Positions 1-10,521 of a DNA stretch of 64,000 nucleotides are shown here, piece after piece. The stretch spans positions 256,501 to 320,500 of the forward strand of contig OU015568.1 of the NCBI GenBank assembly GCA_907165135.1, given 5' to 3'. The notes under the pieces are model-generated. The model was not told the origin of the DNA and did no database searches. It worked only from the letters and a program-made list of their open reading frames with translations. Each line of letters starts with the position of its first letter. Within the stretch, counting starts at the first letter, position 1. The position numbers were made by a program, and so were the translations under genes. This DNA is from Oikopleura dioica. Its lineage: Eukaryota; Chordata; Appendicularia; Copelata; Oikopleuridae.

Positions 1-339
1 AATAAGACAAAATGGGCCGAGTTCATGGATTTTCAGAAGAGGTAAAAATTGATGAATAAGGAAAAAAACCTAAGCAACTTTTAAACTTTGAATTTTTAAC
101 AAAAAATTGAGTCCTAGCGCTACTTTTCTCATTTTTTTAATATAAAGTATTTGCGCTTTTTTTGTAGCTCCGTCATTATGATCCAATAAAGCCGCGCGCG
201 GTTCTTTTTAGAATGATTTATTTGCGGCTTTTCTAAGTTTGGTAGAAAAAAGGATTGAAAAGCCGCGCGCGGCTTTCAACCACAATTATTTCATCATTTC
301 TGCGCATTATTCGTCAGTTATTGAAATCCATTTTCAGGA

Positions 340-529
340 CTACCACAAAATGCGAAAACAAAGCATAAAAATGGACCGTCAAAAATTCAACGAAAACCAC
401 CTGATAGACCAAGTGCCTCGCAAAAACCCGCCGTCCGAGTCCGCCCTGTCTGACAAAAACGCTCCTTCAAAACAACCTTTTGCGAAACGTCTTGGACAGC
501 GAATCGGGAAGATATTTGGAAAGCACTGA
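340..529 (+). CDS. Possible 3' exon of an unknown small basic protein
   Basis: A TTTTCAG acceptor just before 340 is followed by an open frame to a stop at 527-529. It would encode about 60 polar, basic residues ending in GKIFGKH. Codon choice in 410-470 is GC-rich and looks coding compared with the AT-rich flanks. No family is recognised and no upstream exon or start was found. It could be the end of a gene that begins outside the window, or chance. Confidence 0.25.
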
Positions 530-1252
530 GAATTTGTCTCTTTTCCGCTGCGCTTCTTTTAGCTTTTTGCTCTTTTAGAATTTTACAAATTTTTTGCTTG
601 CTGCCTGATATTTATCTGACGGAGGAATTAATAAACTTGCCAAAATTAAAATAATTCTTTGAAAATGAGTATTTCTATTCAAAATATTGAGTTACGGACT
701 AAGGGTGTCAACAATGATTTTGGGTACTTTTTGCGACTTAGGTTTGTTAGCCCAGATATAGCCCAACCTAGCTAGGTTCATTGTCAAATAAATTTGAATA
801 AGCAGAATATGAATTATGCAACACGAAATAATAGCACTCCAAAAACGGCAAGTTCAGCCAAGTCGATTATTGAAGTTCAATAGCTTTTTCTTCCGCGGAT
901 TTCAGTGCTCCGGAGGTCGCGAATAATTCCGCGGAAACAGTAAAAGCGCTCGATTTTCTTTCAACTCGAAATCGCCAAATAAAGATGGTTAGACAGAAAA
1001 CCACATCTATATATTGAATTCATTTGAATAAATAAGCCAGGAGCTTGAGAATGAAGCTCAGTCAAAACAAGAATCGAAAAATACAAACATATATTATATG
1101 TGTTCATAATCCTTCTTTTCGTTTTCAAATTAATATGCTGCGAGATTTTTTTTCGCGTAATTGAAATTAATCTTTTCGCTATTACGGGTTATTTTTCAAC
1201 AAGCTTAGTTTTTTTTATTTATTTTGAATTCAGATCTAAAATTGTCAGCGAT
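530..1252. other. Intergenic stretch, no gene seen
   Basis: AT-rich sequence with no convincing exon. It holds a short palindromic pair, TTCCGCGGA near 892 and TCCGCGGAA near 934, which looks like a small degenerate inverted-repeat element. It also lies beyond the 3' end of the minus-strand gene at 1253, so its right part probably includes that gene's 3' UTR. Confidence 0.4.
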
Positions 1253-2492
1253 TTAGTGACCCATGATGGTGGAAGAATCGGCAAACTTCTTCATGAGTTT
1301 GAAGTCAAAGACCATGTCGTACTGGCAAATGTAGTCGCCGTAGGAGAAGTTGCTGCAGGGATGGTTGGGGCCTTCGTAGTCCATGGCGATTCGCTGGGTG
1401 ACAGAGGAGCCGAACGCCAAGAGGTTGTAGTTGCGGCAGCTGGTCGAGGTGCACGCGTCGAAGGTCAAGCCCTTGATGTACAGGTCGTCGCCGCTGCGGT
1501 AGTCGATGATGAGCTGGTCCTTGGTGTAGTCGAACTCGGGCAACCAGATCGAGTAAGTGGTGTCTCGGTTGGGCGGGGTCAACTGCCCGACCTTGGTGTA
1601 GACGCAGTTGTTGATGTTGCAGTTGCTGCCGTAGTAGATCATGATTGGATCGTCGGAGCCGTCGTAGAGGGAACCTCCAGTCGTAAGCTTCAACTGAGAG
1701 CTGGCCTTGATGCTGGGAAGCTGAGGAGGAGAAGATCGCTTGATGACTCGTCCTCGGAGGAGGGAGTAGTGGGGCTTGAACTTCTTGGTGTAGAGATCAA
1801 AGGTGGCGTCCATGAAGCACTGGTAGCCTCGGGGGTAGCTGGAGTTGCAGGGCTTGGCTCGGGAATCGTAGTCAAAGACGAAGTACTGAAAGAAAAGGAT
1901 AAAATAAGGTCTCTTAGAGGTATTCTACTCGAAAATCAGGGATTAATTTGCTTTTCAAATATGAGCCAATCAAGGGGCACTTTTTAAAGAAACAGCGCCA
2001 TCTAGATTTAGTAGAGAGCTCTTTGATTGGTCAAAAGAAAAAGTTGAAAATTTGAAATCTTATGCAAAACTTACGTTATCTTTGCCACCATCGAAGTTCA
2101 TCAAATCGATGATTCTAGTGCCAGTAGAAAGGTTCACGTCCATTCTGATGGCGGAGAAGATCGCTTCGTTGGAGCTTCTGTAAGTCATGAAGACCATGTC
2201 GTTGTCGGGATCGACCTGGTCGGGCAGGTAGAATCGGTAGCCCTGGTTGTTGGAGCTGTAGGAGACCTGGCCCTGGTACTTGTAGTCGCAGATGCGGCCA
2301 GAAGTGACGTTGGTATTGCAGCTGCGGCCGATGTAGACCTTGAGCTGGCCAGTGAAGCCGGCATTGGAGACGTTGGCGACCTGGAATTCGATCGAAGCAG
2401 GGCCGAGAGCCGCCGAAGCGAGGCCAAGAAGAGCTCCTTAAAAGGGGGTTGAAATTTCTCGTTTAAAAATGCGCGTTACCTGAAAATTTCAT
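1253..2492 (-). CDS. Secreted protein with two similar halves (house/matrix-like)
   Basis: Three exons (2480-2492, 2075-2436, 1253-1885) join in phase into 335 residues. The first coding exon is only 13 nt (MKFS plus one base). It opens a signal peptide, MKFSGALLGLASAALG, so the protein is probably exported. Both introns are GT-AG (43 and 189 nt). Residues about 20-157 and 180-325 are two copies of one unit: each has a GR/GS-x-CN cluster, an LP-x(3)-D strand, a YRS motif, then C-N/S-x-S/Y-x-G-x-x-C-x-x-D and a hydrophobic FD. I do not recognise the fold. Given the apparent tunicate origin, a structural role in a secreted matrix such as the larvacean house is a reasonable guess. Function is unproven. 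The exon structure itself is well supported by phase and frame. Confidence 0.8.
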
Positions 2493-3074
2493 TTTAGATA
2501 AAATGAGAATGACAGGCGAAAAAAGACTCTTGAGATGGAGAAATTATGCGAGAACGAACAGATGGGAAAACGACTCGTGGAAGTTACACAACTTTTGAGA
2601 CTCATCGTTTCACGAAATTCAAATATTTTCAAAAATGATAATTTTTTTTTACCAAAAAAAAAAAATTTAACTGATTCAAAAATCTGCTAGCGAAAAGTCT
2701 AAAAAATGTCGATGAAAGATTTTTCAGAAAAGAAAATCTCATCCGTCAAAAAACTTCTATCTTTCTTGTTCTTTCGCTTGTTTTGTTTTAGTTTGTCGGA
2801 TCAATGCTCAGCATGGCTCAACTATTCAGCTGTTGGACTCGCCATTGTCGAGAATATTTTTGCCGCAGCGGGAGGTTTCGACGCAGATCTAAGCTATTTC
2901 TGGCTTTTTATCGTTTTTGATTGCGCCCAGTTCAATTATTTCGAAAGTGATAGAGGCTAAAACAGGCAGCGGAGAAAATGAGATAGGGTCAAAAGAAACA
3001 GTAGCGATTTTGGTATTTTGGCATTTTTGAAGAGATTTGAGAAGAAATGAAAACTGGTAAGCAAGTCTACTTTC

Positions 3075-3444
3075 AAGGCTAGGGTGGTCGGTTTGGCCCA
3101 AAGCAGAGCTCATAAGCTCTGGACTAATGAATGCTAGAATACCCAGTAATGGCTAAAACTAACGATCTATCCCAGATCTTCTGAATTACAGAAGTTTTTT
3201 TGCCAAGATTTCTGCCAAATTTCGGAGTTTCGAGCCTTGAATATTGGCTATTTTCGCGATTTTGGCCGAGATGCCAACTTTGAAGTCTCCGGAAGTGATT
3301 TTTTCTTGACAGAACAAAAATACCTTCTGTAATTCAGAAGATCTAGGATAGATCTTTATTTTAAGCCATAAATGGGTATTCTAGCATTCATAAGTCAAGA
3401 GCTTATGAGTTATGCTTTGGGCCAAATTGACCACCCTAGCCTTA
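3075..3444. repeat. 370-bp MITE with long inverted ends
   Basis: The first ~65 bp, starting AAGGCTAGGGTGGTC, return inverted at the end (GACCACCCTAGCCTT). The matching arms also include GCTCATAAGCTCT, the ATTCATGAATGCTAGAATACCCA-type stretch and, further inward, the CAGATCTTCTGAATTACAGAAG stretch. There is no coding capacity. This is a non-autonomous foldback-type element lying upstream of the membrane-protein gene. Confidence 0.8.
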
Positions 3445-3513
3445 AGAAGACAGTAGTTAATTTTTTGAGCCTGACTCAGGCCACCACACAGGTTTTCGAG
3501 CCAAGAACAGTGT

Positions 3514-4786
3514 GCCAATTTTAATTTTAGCGATTCTTCTTCTTCAATTTGTGCAGCTTGCTTTGGGAGCAGTTACAGTAGCCCAACTCAATTCAACAAA
3601 AATTTCTGAAAAAACGAATACGACAGAACATCATATCGATGAAATTTTGCTCGGGAATTTGGTTTTGGAGGTTGAAAATGAAGCGAATCTGGAGCTGCTG
3701 AAAAAAAACTCTCAAGGAAAATTTCAAACGAAATGAAAAATTTTGGAATTTTTAAAACAGTTTTCCTTGAAATTTGATGAAAAGCACGACATAAACAAAA
3801 CGCTCGAAGAATTCAACCTGACAATGTCGACTTTCAACGAAAGCAGCTCCAGTTTTCCCGAATTAGTGATTCTGCCAATTTTCATCGAGGAGCCCGAAAA
3901 CACGACCTTGCCGGCATGGTCAGTTTTGGAAGAAGCGATGAGAAACTTGACAACTGTCGCGCTTGGAGAATTTCCAAATACAGGAACAGCCGTAAAATAA
4001 GCTCTTTTTTCCTTCGAAAAGGATTTTGATTCTTCAAAGACCTATTTAAAATAGGCTATTTTCATTTTGAATTAACAAACTCTCTGTTCGATAAAGAAAT
4101 CTAAGCCAGATTTATTTTAAAATGCCGCGCAATCAAAGCCTGGGCTCGGAAACCTCTGTAGAAAACCTGAGTCAGGGTTCTAAAAAAACTTGAATGAAAA
4201 GCAGCTGCGCGGTTTTTCAGAACCCTGACTCAGGTTTTCTTCAAATGTTGCCAGCAGAGGTTGCAGAACGTATGTTAAAAATCGGCGTCAGGGATATTTT
4301 CATTAAAGTTTGTCAGGACCCTGACTCAGGTTTTTGCTCGTGTTTTCGTTTACTAAGAAAAGAAATCATTGAAAATTTTTTCTGATACAATTCTACAAAA
4401 ACTTTCAAGTGATCAACTATGTTTTCGAGCTCTCAAAAGTGTCCAGCATCAAATTTCTGCGCGAAGTGAATCTTTCTGATGAAGGGCTTTTTACAATTTT
4501 GCTGGTTTCCGTCTTTGGCGGAATTTTTGTGCTTCTAATTGCGATCATTGTTCTTGGAGGTTCGTAATTCCAACTTTTAAATTCGTGACTAAAATGCTCT
4601 AGCCTTTATTTACAACAAACGAAATACATCTGGAGAGCTTCAAATCTCTGCTTCAACAAATCAAGTTCCAGGTTGAGCTCTTTCTTGATTTTACCCTCAT
4701 CCTTTTCAGGACTCGAAAATCCATCTTTTACAAACGAAAAAGCAAAACGAGCGACGCTAGAGGAATTCGAAATAACAACTTTTTAA
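3514..4786 (+). CDS. Single-pass membrane glycoprotein, family unknown
   Basis: The reconstructed exons are about 3514-3715, 3761-3983, 4410-4559, 4603-4671 and 4710-4786. The first visible residues form a hydrophobic leader (VPILILAILLLQFVQLALG), but its ATG must lie in an upstream exon that I could not identify. The ectodomain carries many N-glycosylation sequons (NST, NTT, NKT, NLT, NES). A transmembrane segment, LLVSVFGGIFVLLIAIIVLG, follows, then a ~50-residue cytosolic tail ending EFEITTF. The last two introns are GT-AG (43 and 38 nt). The 426-nt intron 3984-4409 needs an AG|GA donor to keep frame and contains a MITE. The 45-nt intron at 3716 needs a GG donor. The topology suggests a surface receptor or adhesion protein; no domain is recognised. 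Confidence 0.55.
4136..4262. repeat. CTGACTCAGG-family MITE in an intron
   Basis: Left end GGGCTCGGAAACCTCTGTAG leads into AACCTGAGTCAGGGTTCT. The right end is AGAACCCTGACTCAGGTTTT, followed by a degenerate TTGCCAGCAG. It sits inside the long non-GT intron of the membrane-protein gene. Confidence 0.8.
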
Positions 4787-5361
4787 AATATTCTTTTTCA
4801 AAATAAAAAGAGTCTGTGAAAATATAATCGCCTTGTTATTAACTTATTACCATTACTTGTTTCCTCCTCATAATTTTTTATCAAAATAAAGGAAGACTAA
4901 AAATCAAGAATAAAAATTTAAAAATTTGTTTTGGCCTGAAGCATTTCGGCCGCCTCAAAGACAAACGAAAAAAAGTTAGAGAGCAGTTTTTCAACCTCAA
5001 CGCACGCACATTTGATAGAACTTATATAAAAAGTACCTTATTCAAGAGCTCACTGTTCTATACTGACGAGAATTATGGGAAGCGAGTATATTTCTGCCTT
5101 TCTAAGTCAATAAAATGATTAAAAAATCTTAAACTCATTTTGCAAAAAAAAATAACAAAAACTTGTGATCTTTCAGAGAAGTGTCTAAAAAGCGTCCCGT
5201 CGCCAGCTCAGTTGCATTTTGTCATTTTCATTTTCTTTAATTTGTCGATATTGTCGAAATCTGGTTGAATGAAAGATTCAGTATAAAGGAAACTTCCGTT
5301 CAAGTTGAGAAATCTACTTTTTCAATTTCCTGTCTCGACGCTCATTCGTAGAGAAACATCA

Positions 5362-8300
5362 ATGCGGACTGGAGGACTTTTTTGTTTCAATTTTTTAGGT
5401 TTGATTTCGGCAAACAAGTGTCCTATCGGATTCACTGATTTGAGAGAAAGTGACGAAGATCCCGAATTCAAGCATGGAAGCTGCGCCAAAGGTATACTTC
5501 TTCTTCATTGATAGAGAATGAAGAAAAAAAATCATTTTTCGAAGGTTGCAATAAGAATTGGTAAAGGACCAATTCTTCTACAATATAGCTAGAATTGGTA
5601 TGATGCCGAATCTTTTCTCGGTTAGGGATTAGGGTTAGGACTCCTAACTTAGGAGGCTGAAAATACTTACTGGGGGTCCAGGGGGGCGAGGCCCTCTGGG
5701 TAAGGCTTAAGGGGGGTCTCGAAGGCGTAGCTCTCTGGGTGAGGCTTAAGAGTTTCATGCTTATTCTAGCCAAATTATAGAAGAATTCGTGCTGTACCAA
5801 CTCTAGTTGCATTCTTCACATTTGTTAAACAAAAGGATAGGGCTGAAAATCTCATAAGCCCAGAGAGTGTTTTTTTTTCGATTTCTTACAAAGATACCTT
5901 TTTAAGGACCCCCCCCCCGTCAGCTTTTTCCTCCGAAAAATTGAAATTTATAAAAACAGCATACTTTTGGTTCTTTATGTGTCCTTCAGTTAAACTTGCT
6001 TCAAAAACTTGATTAGATGGAGATTTGACCAAGAAAAATCAACTTGAATGCCAAAATTAGGGCAAATTCGTCAATTTTCGGCGAAAAGCCCAATTTTCAA
6101 ATGGGGGGTGAAGGAGTCGAGATAGACCCCCAAAAAATGAAGCCTCAAAATCGTTTTTTGACCCGTAGAGTCCATTTCCGGGGTCAAAATTTTAAAATTC
6201 CGAAATTTGATTTTTCAAAAAAAGCTGACGGGGGGGGGGTCCTTAAATTGCTTTAAATTCAGTTGTGAACAGCGATGATCAATCAGGAAATTCGGCTTAT
6301 TCAGTCAAACTCTATATTTTAAAGATCAAAATCTGAAAAGGCTCATAAGAGCCGATTAAAAAGGTTTAACATGGCATGAAGCGCGCGATTACTGTGTCCG
6401 TGTTTACGAGGGCCACTTAGCGGATGTCGAGCACAATGCTCCGAACTCTTCTCGCATGAGGGCGCTAGGTGCGCGGAGGACTCTGAGTCCTCCGAACATT
6501 GCGAGTCCAGGGAGAACTGATGAGTTGGCGATAAGACCTAAATACGCTAATTGAGCGTAACACCTGGGAGTGAGCACAGCAGGGGCAGAGGGGATATTTT
6601 TTTTCGACCCATGCTAGTATCAACTTCATTATCAATTCTAGAGGCGAGTAAGAGTGATAGCGTTATTTCTTTGGATATATATGTATCAGAAGAAAGCTCT
6701 TTTCGAGCAGAATATGGATTTTACGGAATTGAAAGAAAAAGTTGACCTTATTTCGCGCCTGTTTCCGAAATATTTCAAATCAGAGCTATGAAATGGACCT
6801 TTTCGATCGGTTTGTTTACCGCCTCTGCCGAAACAAATGAGACTCTACCACCTATTTCCGAAGATGCGGGGTCAAAAGGAAAACCTCATATTTTCCAATA
6901 CAATTCCAATTGGAAATTGAAAATTCATGAGAAAAACAAGCGTATAAAGTAGGACCAAAAGCCCTTCCCCTGTGATCGATGATCAGTGTTCCTAGATTGG
7001 TGGTTCCTAGACCCTGAGCCTGAGAGTTCTGCTTTTCAAACTTTATCATCAAAATTTAGTGTTTTTGACCCTTTATTTAGATTCAGCGCAAAATTTCACT
7101 CTAAAAAAAATTTTTTTAAGTTCTTAATAATTTCAAAAAAATGAGCGTGGAAAATCAGTTTACCGAAATTAAGCTCATTCAGGGGGTACTACGCGATCAG
7201 AAATGATAGCGGTGTTTGAATAAAGATTGACACACTTCACGCTGGGATGAGGTAGCTTCACGCTCCCTTCCGTACTTGCTCACCTCCGGCTCCCTGCAAA
7301 GAGCGCTCTTCAACGTCTTTTCCGCTCTTCCACCTCTTTTTCCGAGCGCCCTCTGGCGGATGGAGTTCGGAGCATTATGCTTTTACCCCAACTTAGCTGT
7401 GCCGATTAATTTCGCCGAAAACAAGGCAATTTCGCTTCTCGTCAAGAAGAATAAAGAAGGAAAGCTTCCCTTTCTCTGGCTCGGATTCACTGACGAGGAT
7501 CGGGAAGGGTACTGGATGAACGTTTTTGGAAAACAAGCCGAGTTCACCAATTGGGGAAGAACTTCCACTGGCGTTTACAATCCTGATAACGCTCGTAAAA
7601 CCATCAAAGGTTGAGAAAACTTGAAAACTCCGGAATTAATTATTATTTTCAGTTGAGGGAAAAAGAATCGAAATCGCTCAACATTGTGTCAACACGAATT
7701 TCCGATGGAGTCAGCTTTGGGACGACAACTTTTGCAACAGAAAGTATGTTTTTATTTATTTTTTTAACAAAAAACGCATTCATATTTTATCAAGATTCAT
7801 GGCAGTTTGTCAGGTGCACAGATGCCCAGCCAGCGGTTGCAAGTACGAAAGTGGAGAGTGCCGTCCTGGCTGGACCGATTTGAGGCCGAAAACGGACGAT
7901 ATTGAGGATGGATATTGCGTGACGCTGATTAATAAGCTGCCTTGGGATTATGCGAGAATCATGTGCGACAATTTGGAGGCCCATCTTGTAAGGAAAACGA
8001 GTTCGAAGATTAATTATCTATTATGAAGTATCTGTTGATCTGGGCTCTCCAACCTGTGTAGATAACCTGAGTCAGGGTATGAAATATCTTTGAGACCCTG
8101 ACTCAGGTTTTCTGCACATGATGCCGAGCCTAGGCATGGGTAACTGACAGCAAATAACTGAAGCAAAATCACTGTAGTTTTGAATAATTGAAAAGCGGCT
8201 CAGTTTTTGATCTCGGAAAGAATTCCTAACAAAACAATGAATAATTTGATAACCAAATTTGTCCGGTAAGTTATTGAAGTTCTGAGTTCGACTTTCATTA

Positions 8301-9099
8301 TTGATGAATTGTAGAGACGAGTATCCGAAAGAAGAGTACAAGGGAGAGATCACCATTCCACTCGTCTGGCTCAGCTACAAGAAACAACAGCTGCTCGGGA
8401 AATGGCCAGAGGAATACGACTGGGTGAACTACCGACGAATGGTCGCCGAGTATCTTCCCTGGGGCATCGGCTGGTACGGCCAAAAACTCCCCGACGACGA
8501 AATCAAGCGACATCCCCATCTCGAAGGTCAAACCGAATATCAGGACTGCGCAGCGCTCATGGCGGACCAAGGCAAATGGGACGACATGGTTTGATATTTT
8601 TTCTTTTTCGGCGGAAGAAAAATAACTTTTAAAGTGGTGCAGCTCGCATCTCCGAGCAGTTTGCCAGCAAAACAAGTGCTACACGGCAGAGACTTGTCAA
8701 CCCGTGGAAGTGACTCCTTTTCGGGTCCCGCCGCCGTCCGATCCTGATGGGGAGGATTGGAAAGGACCTGGTTCGAATTCTCAAAATCTCATCGGCACAG
8801 GCGGTCCCGGTAGTACAGGGACAGAAACTGGAACGGACGGGCTTGGTGGCTCGACCGGTACTGCTACTGGAACTGGAATTGGAGGAAAAGGAACTGGATC
8901 TGGCACGGATACCAACATTGGTACAGGAGGAGAAAACAAATATCCGACTCCTTGGCCGAAAGAACCAGGAGAACCGGGAGGAACTCAGGAATGCGCTCAA
9001 CACAGATTGTTTAACTCAGACTCTGCCCATAAAAAAACTGCGAATTCGTTGAGCTCAGAGCCAGAGCACTCCTTGTTGCGGCGCAAAACATTTGTATGA
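5362..9099 (+). CDS. Secreted protein with two C-type lectin domains and a Gly/Thr tail
   Basis: Start chosen at the ATG at 5362, which gives a weak signal peptide. The exons I can fix are 5362-5491, 6364-about 6430, about 7360-7609, 7653-7743, 7795-7992, 8315-8588 and 8635-9099. C-type lectin domain 1 starts CPIGFTDLRE, includes LTWHEARDYC and WLGFTDEDREGYW, and ends WDDNFC-x-FMAVC. Domain 2 starts CRPGWTDL and ends WCSSHLRAVC. No EPN or QPD sugar-binding triplet was seen, so calcium-dependent sugar binding is doubtful. The tail is rich in GTG and GTGT repeats. The intron 7993-8314 uses AG|GAAAAC...AG and contains a MITE. The second intron contains a ~950-bp element and its edges are not resolved. 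A role in extracellular matrix or recognition is inferred from the family. Confidence 0.75.
5543..5790. repeat. Interspersed repeat shared with 10318-10520
   Basis: It begins GAAGGTTGCAATAAGAATTG, contains GGACCAATTCTTC, TAGCTAGAATTG and TTAGGGTTAGG, and ends in a run with AAGGCTTAAG. The same order of blocks recurs at 10318-10520, where the copy also ends in ATACCAATTCTAGGGTTAGGG. The two copies are diverged and non-coding. This one lies in the first intron of the lectin gene. Confidence 0.7.
5902..6246. mobile_element. piggyBac-like MITE flanked by TTAA
   Basis: The sequence TTAA-GGACCCCCCCCCC-GTCAGCTTTTT at the left returns inverted as AAAAAGCTGAC-GGGGGGGGG-TCC-TTAA at the right. The TTAA duplications and inverted ends starting GG are the hallmark of piggyBac-type insertion. 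The interior (CCTCAAAATCGTTTTTTGAC and TTTCCGGGGTCAAAATTT) matches the element at 42061-42351 in the other orientation. There is no transposase. Confidence 0.85.
6432..7378. mobile_element. ~950-bp non-autonomous element inside the lectin gene
   Basis: ACAATGCTCCGAACTC followed by GAGGGCGCT at the left is matched by an inverted AGCGCCCTC and GAGTTCGGAGCATTAT at the right. Its interior has no significant open frame. It interrupts the first lectin domain between the GHLADVE segment and the NFAENKAISLL segment, so it must be removed as an intron or else break the gene. Confidence 0.65.
8039..8136. repeat. CTGACTCAGG-family MITE in a lectin-gene intron
   Basis: GGGCTCTCCAACCTGTGTAG, then AACCTGAGTCAGGGT; the right end is ACCCTGACTCAGGTTTTCTG followed by a degenerate GCCGAGCC. 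It lies within the 322-nt AG|GA...AG intron 7993-8314. Confidence 0.85.
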
Positions 9100-9599
9100 C
9101 TCGTCATTTCGTCTCCTCGCCAGTCTACTTGTCTTTGCACTACTGTAACTGTTGCTGAACTGAATAAACTCCGGCTGTTCAAGTCAGCGAAAACATTTCC
9201 TAGTACATTTTTGCTTGGAATGGAAAATGAGTGTTTAACAGGCAGGAAAGCGCGGCCATTAATTTTTGATTCGAGTTTTGCTTTATAGGGGCGGTCTTTT
9301 GGACATTCAAAGGCCAGTTTTTATTTCGAAACAAAAACATGAAAAATTTGAGTTTTGTCTTCTTTCTTGTTTTCAGCGAGATAGGAAAGGCGATCGAGAC
9401 AGTTGACGAGAGAAAAAATGGTTAAAGCAACTCAAAATTTAAAAAAAATGATAAAATTGAAAATTGAAAATTTCAAAAATTTTAGAATAAAAATTCAAAT
9501 TTTTCGCAGAGAAAAAATAATAATTTGTCGTAAAACTAAGTGAGAAAAATAATATAAAAAAAATCATTAAGTTATTTTTTAAACAATCTTTAATTAAGA

Positions 9600-9888
9600 T
9601 TTTCGCCTTGCAAAACGATTTTCCTATTTCTGGAAAGACGCGAGTAACGATGCCGCCCTTTTGAACACTGAAATGAACCTGCTTTCCGAATTGAATCAGC
9701 GGCTCGAAGCGCCGGTCGCACTGGAAGACGGAAACCAACGAATGAAATATGAACAGGCGAGAAGACTGCTTGGACAGCGATTAGCCGCAAAAGTGGACAA
9801 CCTCGTCGACGCGCCAGAATTTCTGAGACGCTACCACTTCCAGAGCCAGGAGCCGTCGAATCAGAATCTTTGGGACATCACACGCTAG
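9600..9888 (+). CDS. Terminal exon of an uncharacterised protein
   Basis: An open frame running to TAG at 9886-9888 includes an ATG at 9673. It encodes the segment MNLLSELNQRLEAPV, then EQARRLLGQR and VDAPEFLRRYHF. An AATTAAG just before 9600 could be the splice acceptor. The first part resembles the exon at 14734 (KLTNELNQHLDNPV then KARKLIGRG), so these are two copies of one exon. No upstream exon or known domain was found. It may be the last exon of a short gene or a retained fragment. Confidence 0.4.
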
Positions 9889-10317
9889 AATGCAAGAAGA
9901 AACCTTTATAACTGAATGGTGCGAAAAGCTCCAAAAAATGGAAATAAAATATCCTGGATTTATAAAAAATTCTTTATTAAAATTCTTTGAGAGGAAAAGA
10001 CTGAAAGACGAGCAGGTATTTTTGCAGATTCTTCAACCGAGCTTCTTTTTGGAAAAGAATTTTATCACTTAAACAGAATTAAATATTCTTCCCAATTTCC
10101 TAGGAAAGCTCTTCTGATCAAATTATTCGCCTCCGAAGTATTTTTCGTTCTCCGGATGACATCGCGTATTTCTTTTTCATTCGAGCGGTATCTCGCATTG
10201 CTCGCTTTAAAATTTGAAAAATCGGATAATTTATTTTTCAATTTTACCATTTATGCTCTTAATTGATGCGCGTCTTTCATTCAAAAGCGCGTTCTTTCAG
10301 ATGCTCTGTAAAGATAT

Positions 10318-10520
10318 TCGGAAGGTAGCAATAAGAATTTTCACAGGACCAATTCTTCAAATATTAAGCTAGAATTGATATGATATTTAACGTTTTTTGG
10401 GTCCGGAATTAGGATAAGGGGCTAGGAGTACCTACTGTGTGTCGAAGCCCCTTGGTAAGGCTTAAGGATAAGGAGAATCATACGGTATGATTCATACCAA
10501 TTCTAGGGTTAGGGTTAATT
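10318..10520. repeat. Second copy of the 5543-5790 repeat
   Basis: It starts GAAGGTAGCAATAAGAATTT and shares the blocks GGACCAATTCTTC, AAGCTAGAATTG, GGTAAGGCTTAAGG and TAGGGTTAGGGTT with the 5543 copy. It sits directly beyond the stop of the coiled-coil gene. Confidence 0.7.
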
Positions 10521-10521
10521 T

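Noticed and set aside
1100-1987. 295-codon plus-strand frame
   Set aside because: Opposite the in-phase three-exon secreted gene on the minus strand. Its Val/Gly/Ala composition is the mirror of that gene's codons.
2706-2960. 84-codon plus-strand frame with hydrophobic patches
   Set aside because: No splice signals or similarity; it overlaps AT-rich spacer. The hydrophobicity comes from T-rich codons.
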